A DNA stretch of 64,000 nucleotides from the NCBI GenBank assembly GCA_032191485.1, contig JAVDOI010000003.1, positions 22,872,873 to 22,936,872 on the forward strand. The letters are read 5' to 3'. The position numbers and the translations under genes were made by a program. Within the stretch, counting starts at the first letter, position 1; every line of letters begins with the position of its first letter. The notes under the pieces are model-generated. The model did not search any database. It was not told where the DNA came from and worked only from the letters and a program-made list of their open reading frames with translations. Below are positions 49,245-59,960 of this stretch, piece after piece. This DNA comes from Leptoclinus maculatus (taxonomy: Eukaryota > Chordata > Actinopteri > Perciformes > Stichaeidae).

Positions 49245-51101
49245 GGAGAGACGCTTGTTTTCCTCCCTCTCTCTGCTGACTCAGGCGACAGGAGACGCGG
49301 TGTTTAGGGAGCCGGCTGTGAGTTTCTCCTTTAATTGTTTTCCTAACAGACACGTGAGAGGCGCGGCTCTCGTTAATCGTGGTGACCTTTCACCCCACCG
49401 AGGCTGTGATTGGCCTTAAGCGCACCTGCTTGACAAGGAGGCGGTGGAGGTGCTTCTGAGTGTCGGAGCTACTGTACCGGGTTCCTTTTCAAGGTGTTTA
49501 TTTGGACAATAATCTCTTTTACTGTGTATTTGCACCTGCAGTGAGTGTAGGATATCATGGACACTCACAACAGGGGGGCCCCTTCTGCTACTGCAGATGT
49601 TTGTGAGACTACATGTGACCTCCCCCACTGTTCCTCTCTGTCTCTGTTCCTTAGCTTACAAAACAAGACGTCAGGGTCAGCCGTCAGGGCTCATCTCTAA
49701 AGCCTCGGGGTCATTAGAGGAGATTCCTTCCGTTTCTTTTGACAGGTGATTACTGAGGCGGTTTGGTGAAAGAGCCTCCGCACAATAGTGACTACTTTAC
49801 TTTCTTCTTTTTTTCAGAGGTTTCACCCTCTGGATGGGAATCATCTCTGTGTCCCCTTTCTGCTGGAATTCAGAGGAAACAGCGGCCAGAAGGTAACACA
49901 CCTGACACCTGTGCAACATTCCTGACACCGCAGTGGTTCCCAACCTACGAGAGGGCGCTGGCACGAGACCGACTTATACTTTTTAGATGCAGGGATATCG
50001 TTCAGCTCTACTTTAAAGCATAAAACCTGAACATGGATGCTCGTTCTTTGGTTGCAGCTCTTGGCCTCAGCAGGTTTTTCATTCCAATCAAACACTGCAG
50101 CAGCGTGTTTCACACTGATTTGCACAGAGGAGCAGCTAATGAGGGAAAGCTGCAGCTGTAATGGCTGTTTGGAATGAAACGCAGCACTCGATGTACAAAG
50201 TGAGATCTGAATCACACAAAAGTCTGACCTTTCTCATCAGAGACATAGTTTTTATTTCTAAAACATCTGTTTGTAATTACACGTTCTGCTTGAAAAGCAT
50301 GTTCTCATGTATGGTTTGTGTACTACACACGGCTCTTCATGAAATCTGCAGACATTCGACGAACGGAGAGCTCATCCATCAGCCAACACTGACACATGTG
50401 GCATCGCAGGAGAAGCACAAAGCCGGGGACGTGTTATTGTGTGGCACAACTCGCCCCTAACACCAGAGGTCCCTGCAGCTTCTCGTCTGTCCCAGAGTCA
50501 CGCACAGCTGGCCGTGAATCGCCTCTCTGTGCCGAGTCCTCGTTAGGAAGCAGAGCGCCGGAGTGGAATGGGTGTCAAGTCAAGCTAGTGAAAATAAAAA
50601 GCATGCTGCAAGTGTTGGATCTTCTTTGACACACGGTTCATGTCCTGTTTTGCTCCTCTGGTCAGTCATCAGCCTGTTCCACCGACTCACTGGGTGGTTT
50701 GAACGTGTGCGACAACATCATCTCATCATTGAGGAGAAATGTAGATGAACATGGTACACAGGTGGCGGAGTGGATGAGCATTGAGGTGTTAATGACATAA
50801 GCAGGTGGTAAAAACAGATTTAATGAAACCAATCCTCTTTTGAAAGCAACCTTTATACATGGCCTCTGTACAATGTTTAAAAAGCAGACTATGATAGAGG
50901 TTGACGTTATTTCCCTTCACGTTTGGTCGGATCTCTCGTCTGTCGTTAAATAAGATGCTTTTTTTCTTTCCAGTGTAGCACCTCAATGAGGAGAAGTGCG
51001 GCGATCACATATTTAGTCCTTCCTCTAATGTGTCTAGTTATACTTAATAATATTACAGAATAAATAGTGTTGGTCCTCTGATGCCTCGTGGTCGGAGGCT
51101 T
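49245..51101 (-). other. emx1: Downstream flank / probable 3'UTR of emx1
   Basis: No gene recognised. A CNE-like segment lies at about 49330-49440. On the minus strand an ATTAAA hexamer lies near 50818-50823, about 280 nt after the emx1 stop, and could serve as a poly(A) signal. Confidence 0.4.
49330..49440. promoter_or_regulatory. CNE-like segment downstream of emx1
   Basis: TTTAATTGTTTTCCTAACAG, TCTCGTTAATCGTGGTGACC and GTGATTGGCCTTAAGCGCAC sit together with no repeat character. NKX-like (CTTAAGCG) and homeodomain-like (GTTAATCG) cores. Candidate only. Confidence 0.3.
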
Positions 51102-51269
51102 CTAGTCCTCTGAGGTGACGTCTATGTCCTCGGAGCTGGGCTGCTTGGTGGCCATGCGCCATCTGTTGATGTGGTGGGTTCCCTTCTTCTTCTGCTGGCT
51201 GTCTGGTCCCTCCTCCTCCAGCTTCTGACGCTTGTACTTGGTCCGCCTGTTCTGGAACCACACCTTCAC
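51102..51269 (-). CDS. emx1: emx1 coding exon 3 (homeodomain helix 3 and C-terminus)
   Basis: Acceptor CCTGTCCAG|GTGAAG. Encodes VKVWFQNRRTKYKRQKLEEE, GPDSQQKKKGTHHINRWRMA and TKQPSSEDIDVTSED, then TAG. Confidence 0.96.
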   Translation of the reverse strand: MKVWFQNRRTKYKRQKLEEEGPDSQQKKKGTHHINRWRMATKQPSSEDIDVTSED

Positions 51270-52635
51270 CTGGACAGGCAAATCAACAGGGTTAATGATG
51301 ATGATGATGATGATGATGATGCTCAGTAGTGTCATTTCAGAGGCACAGATTTAAATACTAACAGTAGGCGGTGTAGACCTTTCTCACGCTGGACGTCTTC
51401 TAGATTGTTGGTTGTATCTAAACGTCATGGAGCCATCATTCATGTTTCTAATAATATCTGAGATTAAGGTGGCAACTAACGACTATTTTCATTATTTCTG
51501 CTCAGTATTTTCACAATTAATTGATAAATCACTTGGTCTAACAAATGGCGGAAAATTGCACCAACAACATGCACAAGTCCCTGAAGTCCAATGTAGCATC
51601 TTAAAATGTTCTCTCTGATTCAACCGTTCAAAACCCAAAACACCTTCATGCACTTTACAAAGCAGCACATCTTGAGAATTGTTGGTATTTTTGCAGGAGA
51701 AATGACTTCTTGTCAATTTTCTTTAATTCAACTAATCCATTATTTGGCTAATTGTTTCTGTCACCAAATCAATATTACATAAAAAAATATGACTTTCACA
51801 GTCTATGCTACATTTATTTAATTCTGTTTAAAACGATGCTAATATTATATACAGTTCGTGTAATTAAATTCACCCATGATGTCACTCCAGCATCTCTTTT
51901 TCAAATTGCTCTCCGAATGCTCTTTAAAAACAAAACATCATCTTATCTTTGAGTTATTAATAACTGAGCGTGGTATCAATGCTCAGAGGGTCGACAGGTT
52001 CCTGACTGACTAGTGTTGATGTGATGTTGGAACATGAGCTTGACTACGTAACACATACGTGGCCAGGATGCATTCTTTAAATAGCAGCGCAGGTACTCGT
52101 AGCGTCTTCCCCTCTTACTCCTTGACTCCTACGAGGCTTCAGGCTAATTCTACATGTTGTCACTAAAACTCCCAAAGAGCCACAGTCGACTGTATTAGTC
52201 CAGAGCTGTGGGAACTAAAATGATCAGTCTAGTCCACATGTTTCTCCGTATACCTGCTCACTCAGCAAGACCAAATAACAACTGAGTGAGATACTTAACA
52301 TTCAGTTCACTGTCATAATAATTAGCATAATGCAATTGGTGCTTAATTGAAGACCTCTTATTGACTGACACAAAACTTGCAGGCAGCATTTATCCATTTC
52401 GCTGACTCAGGGAACCTCTCTTTATATTGCCTATTAGGCCTAATTGACACCCAGATAATGTGGACTCATTAAACATAACCATCAATAACATTTACACTGC
52501 TTTATCCTATAGCATGCATGAATTAAACACCTTTTAAGAGACGCTTTAACTGACTACGCTGCCGTCATGTCTCATGTGGCTGGGATTTTTTATTTGTATT
52601 ATTTAAATTGGATTGCATAGATTTAAAAGAAGAAA

Positions 52636-52666
<31 letters not shown>

Positions 52667-55600
52667 TAGCCAATGCAAGATGATTTCACACTGTTCATTT
52701 ATCATTTCCTCGGTCATCAACATTGTCACCTCTCACATTTAGAGGATTCCTTATTTGTAAATAACAACGAACCTATAATTCAAACCTGCCTTCATATGTC
52801 ACACCTAAACTAATGAACAATTTAAAACTGTCAGTAAAAATAATCATAATTTTGCTGCTTTAAATTGAAGTTATGAGTTTGAGGCTGTACTCTTTGACAT
52901 TACAGCATCAGGAGTTAACTGCAGGTTATTTTAAAAATGTTCATTTTGTTTTTGACAATACTTTAACTGTCCGGGTATAATTCTGCTTTATCTGGATATA
53001 TTTATTCTGAGCTAAAAATATATCCACATTTTAAGTATCCTTCAGTTATTGAACACATTAATCGACATTCTGAATGTGTTCTCTATGTGATATGCAGAAC
53101 ATTATGTTTACCTGTGTTTCAGATAAACTCAAGCTGTTTGCGAGCTGCTTCCTCTCGGCTCCGACCACATAGTGGTTCTTCTCGAAGGCTCGTTCCAGGC
53201 GGAGGAGCTGGGACGGAGAGAAGGCCGTCCGGATGCGTTTGGGTTTTCTGGCGAAAGGCCCGTGAAGGAGCAGGCTGTCCTGGGACATGTCGTTACCTGA
53301 GGACCGGAGTCAAAAGAAAGCAACATGGCCGTCAGAGGTAACGTGGTTCTCACAGCTCGTTGTGTCTGTCTGTCAGTGTGTGGACACCTGTATTATAGAC
53401 TCACCTGTATTATAGACTCACCTGTATTATAGACTCATCTGTATTATAGACTCACCTGTATTATAGACTCACCTGTATTATAGACTCACCTGTATTATAG
53501 ACTCATCTGTATTATAGACTCATCTGTATTATAGACTCATCTGTATTATAGACTCATCTGTATTATAGACTCACCTGTATTATAGACTCATCTGTATTAT
53601 AGACTCATCTGTATTATAGACTCATCTGTATTATAGGCTCATCTGTATTATAGACTCACCTGTATTATAGACTCACCTGTATTATAGACTCACCTGTATT
53701 ATAGGCTCATCAGACACCGTGTGAGCCGGTGATGACTATTTATAAATATATCATTATCATTATTATGTCTACTATCCAGTAGAAGTAGCCTGTAGTAGTA
53801 GTAGTTATAATAACTAATAACAATGATAATATAATAATAATATTGCCATAATAATACAATTTACCAGACATGTAATATTTCCCATAAGTTAAAAAAGCGA
53901 CTATTGTGCTTCCATCAAAAGCTCCTATTTTACTACATGCTTTATTTTTTTGTATTAGACTTACTGCAAAATAATGCATTTAAAAGAGTTCATATAAACT
54001 CGTTTTAAAATAGTTTATGGAGACAGAGAACCTATGAAAATAGTTTGTACCAAGCCTAATACAAAACACTATGTAGAGATAATTATAACAGTTTATTTTG
54101 TTGTTCTTTTTAATTTTTTTTTATTCATTTTTTTAAACCAACTAAACATAAATGAAATCAGATAATAACACAATCAAACAAATAATACACCTGTAGCCAG
54201 ATAAACAATTATAATCTACTAATTTAATTTAATTTACTGAAAAATACAGCAAATAAGATACAAGTTGATATTGTTTGGTGTGATTATTTCTTCATTTATT
54301 GGTGAATTAATCTTTTTTAGCTTTCACGTGAAGCTTCATTTTGTCAGACATGAAACCGAAAATATTCTGAGAAATTTAAATGTTTATTTCAAGGTAAAAC
54401 ATTATGATTGAATATTTTAAAAAAAGCGTTTTCGTTCTTTGTTGATGCTGAAGTTTTGTTTTAATGTTTATATGCTAATTACCATTATTTTTACTTTTGT
54501 TATTTGTGTGCTCTTGTATCCCAAATAAGCCCAACCAGAGCTCATTATGTAAACTAAATGTGTTATATTCACATCAAATTGCCAGTGTGGCAGCTATAGT
54601 TTATTGTTATGGGCATTTTATGGATTTGCATCATTCTTTCTTCATTGTAAAATACATTTTTTGTCCAGAACTGTATGCCATGAAATAAAAATTGCCTCGT
54701 GCAATATAAACATAAATGGTAGTAATAGAGATGCGTTTATTGGTTAATAGTTCGCGCGCAGGTTTGTCTCATAAATCACTGCAGGCCGTGTTCAAAGCCT
54801 TTTATTCCCATTATATTCAAGATATTATCCTGGATGTTATCAGGTGTGTCTCTACAGATAGATTCTTTTTTAAATGAAATGAGCCTAACCTAGGGCGAGT
54901 GTTCTTGTATAAAATAAATCTACATCACAGCTTATCGTCTCTCGGCTGCGGCTTCGTGAGTAGAGCTGCAGGGCTCGAGAGAGTAACGAGCAGCCGACCT
55001 TCTGCTGCGATGAAGTGTTCAACTGAGAAACACGTTCAATGCTGACAGACATACAAATATCATCTCACAGATTGTTGAAGCACACTTTAATGTTTAAGAA
55101 ATGCTGTTAGTTTATTTTGAATCATGCAAATCAATGCAAATTCAAGCAGTAAACCCAATTACATGATATGATAATATATAGTTACTCAGTGTTTTATGTG
55201 CAGATCCTATTATTTATTTATTTTTAAGTCTGATTATTCGAGCATAAACACTTGCAAACATCAAAATCGGTTGCATAAGAGTCTAGTTATAATAAGCACA
55301 TTTGCATCGCCACCACTTCGCAGGCCTGTACCTTGAAATCGGTGTCCGAAAAACCGGTTCCGTAGGACCCATGGGTAGAAGTTGAGCGGGTCTCGGTGCT
55401 GCGTGCCGAAGAAGTGCGGATGCTGTAGGTGGTGCGAGCCTCCGAGCTGGTGAGGAGCCACGGTGAGGGAGGGGTGGTTCTCCGGGAACACCAGGTCCGG
55501 GCTCTGGTAGAGGGTCCTGGCCTGCGGAGCCTGGTAACTGTTCATTAAGGCATCCGTGGTCGGGTTGGAGTAACTTAAAGCCGTCGGACGGATGGGATCC

Positions 55601-55677
55601 TCCGCGATTAGAGGGTTCTCTTTGGCGACCAGAGACTCTATCGTGAAGCAGCGCTTGCCTGCAGAAGAAAACATCAT
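51102..55677 (-). CDS. emx1: Homeobox protein Emx1, 3 coding exons
   Basis: EMX proteins are nuclear homeodomain factors that pattern the dorsal telencephalon and other anterior structures. Exons 55332-55677, 53112-53296 and 51102-51269 (minus strand) give 699 nt, 232 aa. The N-terminus has an eh1-like FTIESLVAK (aa 11-19), then PIRPTALSY, LVFPENHPSL, HPHFFGTQHRDP and FYPWVLRNRFFGHRFQ (PBX-type YPWV at 101-104). The homeodomain spans about aa 134-193, with the helix-3 WFQNRR motif starting at W181 and N51 at aa 184. The tail GTHHINRW...EDIDVTSED is EMX-specific. Exon 2 is 185 nt, as in other EMX genes. Met-1 at 55677 is followed directly by a second Met (55674) that aligns better with other Emx1 starts. 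The closest alternative is emx3, a teleost paralogue; linkage to sfxn5 and rab11fip5 favours emx1. Confidence 0.94.
51293..51322. repeat. (ATG/CAT)n trinucleotide repeat near the exon 3 acceptor
   Basis: About 10 uninterrupted triplets starting 24 bp inside intron 2 from exon 3. Length changes could move the branch region. Confidence 0.9.
51470..51750. repeat. Dispersed repeat copy (ATTAATTGATAAATC type)
   Basis: Starts GGCAACTAACGACTATTTTC, has CAATTAATTGATAAATCACT, and ends TCAACTAATCCATTATTTGG. Terminal regions are roughly complementary, as expected of a hAT-derived MITE. Confidence 0.6.
52300..52580. promoter_or_regulatory. emx1: CNE-like block in emx1 intron 2
   Basis: Dense homeodomain/POU-like motifs: TAATAATTAGCATAATGCAA, GGTGCTTAATTGAAGACC, TTAGGCCTAATTGACACCCA and GACTCATTAAACATAACC. 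Non-coding, non-repetitive. Candidate intronic enhancer. Confidence 0.45.
52644..52668. repeat. (AT)n microsatellite
   Basis: About 12 AT units after an A-rich stretch. Confidence 0.95.
53112..53296 (-). CDS. emx1: emx1 coding exon 2 (homeodomain helices 1-2)
   Basis: 185 nt; acceptor GTCCTCAG|GTAACG, donor ACACAG|GTAAAC. Encodes GNDMSQDSLLLHGPFARKPK, RIRTAFSPSQLLRLERAFEK and NHYVVGAERKQLANSLSLSE then TQ. Confidence 0.96.
53297..55331 (-). other. emx1: emx1 intron 1
   Basis: Contains the 17-bp tandem array (53385-53707). The remaining 1.6 kb is very AT-rich with no recognised feature beyond a possibly conserved stretch near 54730-54960. Confidence 0.8.
53385..53707 (-). repeat. emx1: 19 x 17-bp tandem repeat in emx1 intron 1
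   Basis: Unit CA[C/T]CTGTATTATAGACT. On the emx1 sense strand each unit carries either CAGGTG or CAGATG, both E-boxes. Nine of the CAGGTG units form CAGGTGAGT, a perfect splice-donor consensus. It ends 89 bp upstream of the exon 2 acceptor. Confidence 0.95.
55332..55677 (-). CDS. emx1: emx1 coding exon 1
   Basis: Encodes aa 1-115 plus one base; donor TTCAAG|GTACAG. Contains FTIESLVAK, RPTALSY, FGTQHRDPLNFYPWVLRN and GHRFQ. Alternative ATGs at 55677 and 55674. Confidence 0.95.
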
Positions 55678-56060
55678 CTCTTGACAGAAATAGAAGCCAA
55701 TACCAAGAAGAAAGTGATCAGTCTTTCCCCTTCCTCTTGCTGGAAAAAAACAACCTCCCTCTCAGAGATGCATCACGACCAAAGCAGAGATGCTGCTACA
55801 AAACTCAACAGTGCTGCAAATTGCCCGGATCCATGAAGTCTGCGCGCACTCGGAGGGTTTCTGTGCACAAGTGCGCACCAAGTAAAGCGCCTCCAACCTT
55901 CAATGCGGCTTGGCGCTGCGCAGGGAGGGAGCTGATTGGACCAGAGCACCTGCCAATAGGTCTCCTCAAGTGCCTGCTTCACAGATCACACAAGGCCGGG
56001 CAGCTTAGTTACAGAGACACGCTGAGAAAACATGTGTGCCTCCAATTAATGGCTCATTGT
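55678..56060 (-). promoter_or_regulatory. emx1: Putative emx1 promoter / 5'UTR
   Basis: GC-richer than surrounding DNA, with an inverted pair of CCAAT elements on the plus strand at GCTGATTGGACC and CTGCCAATAGG (about 55932-55960). No TATA box recognised. Start site not determinable. Confidence 0.4.
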
Positions 56061-56117
56061 GTGTCCTATTCAGCCTTAATATCTCGTTTTTCTTCAGGGA
56101 AACATTCTACCGGTGGA

Positions 56118-56139
56118 GGGGGGGGGGGGGGGGGGGGGG
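56118..56139. repeat. Poly-G tract (22 nt)
   Basis: Homopolymer; length uncertain. Confidence 0.95.
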
Positions 56140-58206
56140 CTTCCACTTGTTTGCCTGTTAGAGCAGGAATTCTCTAGAAGGGACGAAATAAAACACGTGG
56201 AAGAGAATGAAACTTGTATAAATGTCTCATGGAAACGAGTTTGATTTCCACTCTTTTCACCTCGAAGTGCCTCGTGTTTTATAATCAATTAATTATTCAT
56301 AGTAACGTTTAGACGTGTTTGAACTCATCATTCGGTGTTAAAGCTCTGCTCCACGAGGCCTTTCTCTGCAATGCGCGTTGAAAGGCTACAAAGGTCAGTT
56401 ACTTCACGTTGTTCTCGGCTCACAGCCTCGTTTCACACTTCTAGTTCACGTCGATGATGAAAACAACCAGAAGCAGAGTTACGTTCAGGTGAAACCTGCA
56501 AACTGAAATATCATTTTAATCTTCATGCATCAACAAGCACAAACTATTTCCATATTTCCTCACCTACGAGCTTATTTGGTCGCCTTTACTTATATTTTTA
56601 ACTCTTAATTTTTAATTTAATTTTGTTTTGCATTGTGTGAATTATGCAACATGTTGAACGTTGAACGAAATAATATTTATAAATTATAAATAAGTTGTTG
56701 CTATAAATGACCATCAACATAATAATAATACTATTGTTCTTGAATATTCCTCTATTGTTCTTTTTATTCCATTAATTGCTACATTATTTCAAATGATGAT
56801 ATTTAGATTATGCTTTTGGAATAAGATGAAGGACGCACAAGCACACCTTCCGTTATGCTTTTCTAATGCATGAATTAAGAAACGTATAATAATGTTTGTG
56901 TAGTCTCAGCTCCTGTTATTGTGCACAATGACTCGTGTGGATGTCCAGCTCTCCGTGGAGCAGCGCGCAGACCAACACGGAGAGAACGCACAGCCTGTGG
57001 TCGTGTTTGGAGCTCTCCGGCTTCCTTCTCCCTCTGCGCTCAGCTTCCACGGAGCACTAACCAAGTTAATAATTATCCGCTTAATACGCTCGTTTGTTTC
57101 GAGGTTGCATTAGAAAATCATTACCGATGGAAATGATGAGGTGTAACAAGTTGTTGATTAGGTGTTTAGAGCTAAAGGCTCCTAAAGACAGACGTATGTT
57201 CTGGGAATAGCTCGGTGCCAGAAAGAAAAGCTCCATTGTTGTTTTTCATAGTGCAGACAGATATGAATCTGTGTTTATTTACTGGCTGAGCGATGAACTC
57301 CTCGATACAGTTTCACCAAAAATATGTGTCCTCACGTGCATGATCTGTTAAATAACAGAGCATATGAACCGCTCGATTAGAAACGCCTGTTTATGTCGAT
57401 TATGATATTTTAAATGTTAGAAAAATAACCTCAGGACGTTCTGCGGAGTTTTAGTTTTTTTTGCTTCAAGATACAAATATTTTCATTTAATTTACATGTT
57501 GTGTTTAAAATAATTGAGTTTGGTTATAAGGTCACGTTATAAATCATAATTATTAAGAATGTGAGAGAATCGTTCAAAAACAACTCTCTTATAATAAAGA
57601 TCTGACGTGTTTGAGGGGAAAGTGAAGAGCGACCTGTTTCAGGTCACATAACTCTTTATTGCAGGATTTGATATTTACACAGTCTTTTTACCCAGAGTGC
57701 AACAGCACGGGCTGTGCAGAGCCGGTTGACTTTAACGATGGAACCCTGCGGGCCTTTACGCACTGACCCTGATCGCTGCTGGTTAATAGATGTTCGAGTC
57801 GCTCTGCATTAACAGAAACCAAGCAGAGCAGTCTACCTTTGTTCCGCAGGCTACTGTTGGTTTCCCCCCCCCGAGGCTCCGGAGGAGAGTTCCTGAGAGT
57901 CTGTCTGACCAACACTGATCTTCAGATGGACGTTCCTCCTCCGCGGAAATACCTTTCAGTGACATTCCTCAATAGCTAAACATTGTAGTGCACGTGTGAC
58001 GAGACCTCAATTAATCCTCATTTAATATCCGCTGCACCACACTGGATGTCATAATGTCTTCAGATTATATATTAATTATGGGATTATGCAGTAGTTGTAG
58101 CATGTTACACATTAGCCAATCAAGGAAACTGAGAGAGAGAATAGTTAACATCAAAGAGTTCGAGCTTTAAGAGGGAACATTCCTTTTAGTTTTAGGTGTA
58201 ACTGTG

Positions 58207-58209
<3 letters not shown>

Positions 58210-58301
<92 letters not shown>
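58210..58301. repeat. (AT)n microsatellite, about 92 bp
   Basis: AT dinucleotides interrupted only by two GT steps. Confidence 0.97.
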
Positions 58302-59829
58302 GTGCCACTGTTTCTATGTGATAGACAAGTTCAAACTGTTTCTCATCCTTGTGTGAGGTAGAGCCACAGAGACACTGTTCATGTGGTAAACAATGGAAAT
58401 ACATATTGTATTTACCCAACAAGTATCATTGAAAAGCTCACAGTTAGAAACACATAAACACACAAACATTGATCTGCTAATGATACCATTTTAAATTCAC
58501 TTTATTTCAGGATGATCCACTCATAATCAATGCCTTCCAGAGATTACTGTCGAAAATAGATTTCTGATGACTTTTGTCTTCTAACAATGTGGAAAAATAC
58601 AAAGTGTTCCAAAGTGTTTACATGACTTTGACCTGAGCTCAACAAACCAACAACTATTGTAAACATGTCTTCAAACGTCATTAAAGTTTCCTCTAATCAA
58701 TATAAAACCATTGTCTAAAACATGGCACATACACATATATACATTATATAATATGATATAATATACGTTCCACAGGTTAATTGTTTGTTTCAAACATCAA
58801 AGTTGTTTTTTAAGGGAAAAGAAGGACAAAGAGGAGAAACTATGAAGACAGAAGTGCTGCCCTCTAGTGGCCGAGACCAGAAGCTCTTATAACGTCTTCA
58901 TCTGATTAATAAGGATTTATTTGCTGATGCGTTCCTTAATGAAGAACATTGCAGTAACATAATTATAGTACAAGTGAGCTTTAACCATTCTATTCTTTCT
59001 GAAAGTTCTATTTATAATGTTTAGAAATGTGTCGTCTCATAAGATAAACCCTCCGTTCATTAGACCGAGTGACCTTAAAACTCTGCTTTACTTCTAATGT
59101 TTGAGGCCTGTGGCTGAATAAAACCTTTCAATCTGAGAAACATTTCACTCAACTGTCTGACGCTTTACCTCCACAGAGGTGCGAGATCACTTCCCAGTCT
59201 GACCCTGTGGTGCTGCTGCTGCTGCTGGTGTTGAACCGATGCTGCCATCCAGTGGTTGAAGGAAGTCGGAGCATGTTAACAGGATTAAAGGTTTCCTGCA
59301 GAGTTCACCTTTGACCTCAGTGGGTTTCCCTCCCAGCTGTTTCAGTGGGACATGAGGAAGATTACACTTTAGTTCACAACTGTGAGGTTAATACAAGACG
59401 TATTAATGAACATCATGTATACTGTACAACTTAAACTTAAAGCTGTGTTTGATTTAGACAGCAGAGGATCAGAAGGAAATGAAAAAGACACAAAGTAAGC
59501 TCTCCAGAAAAATCGCATCACTAACTGCTGCAGAGTACAGTTACTGAATTATGCAAATTAATTTAAATTGATGTACTAAAACATCTCAGGCTGTTTCATT
59601 TCGTCCGGTATCTCAAATATTTTAAATCATTATTAAATTCTACGCATTCTTTTACAAATCGCTCCTTTAATTGTTTTAATGTGATGACTGGTGTGATCAG
59701 ACCACTTGTGTACATGTGTGTGGTAAACTATTAGACATCCGTCTCTGGCTTTATTCATCAGTTGGCTCGTAGATAAACTTCTGGTCTCTTCCTCCATGAT
59801 GAAGATGAAACCAGCTGAGGCTGGGGGGG

Positions 59830-59960
59830 GGGGTTCCCCTCTCACCTCCCGCGTTCATTAATAAACTAATTGGCCATTTTGTTTCGCATTAGCGTTGTGT
59901 GTTCAGCTAATCTGTCCCACTTAAATACTTGGAAAATTTCACCCCATTATAACGAGATGG
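59830..59960. promoter_or_regulatory. CNE-like segment upstream of emx1
   Basis: GTTCATTAATAAACTAATTG, GCCATTTTGTTTCGCATTAG and CAGCTAATCTGTCCCACTTA occur in a non-repetitive stretch with several TAAT cores. Candidate enhancer 4 kb upstream of emx1. Confidence 0.35.

Larger units (their letters stand above)
51270..53111 (-). other. emx1: emx1 intron 2
   Basis: Contains an (ATG)n microsatellite (51293-51322), a dispersed repeat (51470-51750), a CNE-like block (52300-52580) and an (AT)n tract (52644-52668). Confidence 0.85.
56061..59800. other. Upstream flank of emx1, no gene recognised
   Basis: Contains a poly-G run (56118-56139), a large (AT)n tract (58210-58301) and AT-rich unique DNA. 57640-57960 is GC-richer and unassigned. 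No protein family recognised. Confidence 0.6.

Noticed and set aside
47406..49353. Four overlapping frames of more than 560 codons, Arg/Glu/Gly-rich on the minus strand and Pro/Leu/Ser-rich on the plus strand
   Set aside because: Unit lengths are multiples of 9 with no stop, so the openness is a property of the repeat. No domain, no splice context.
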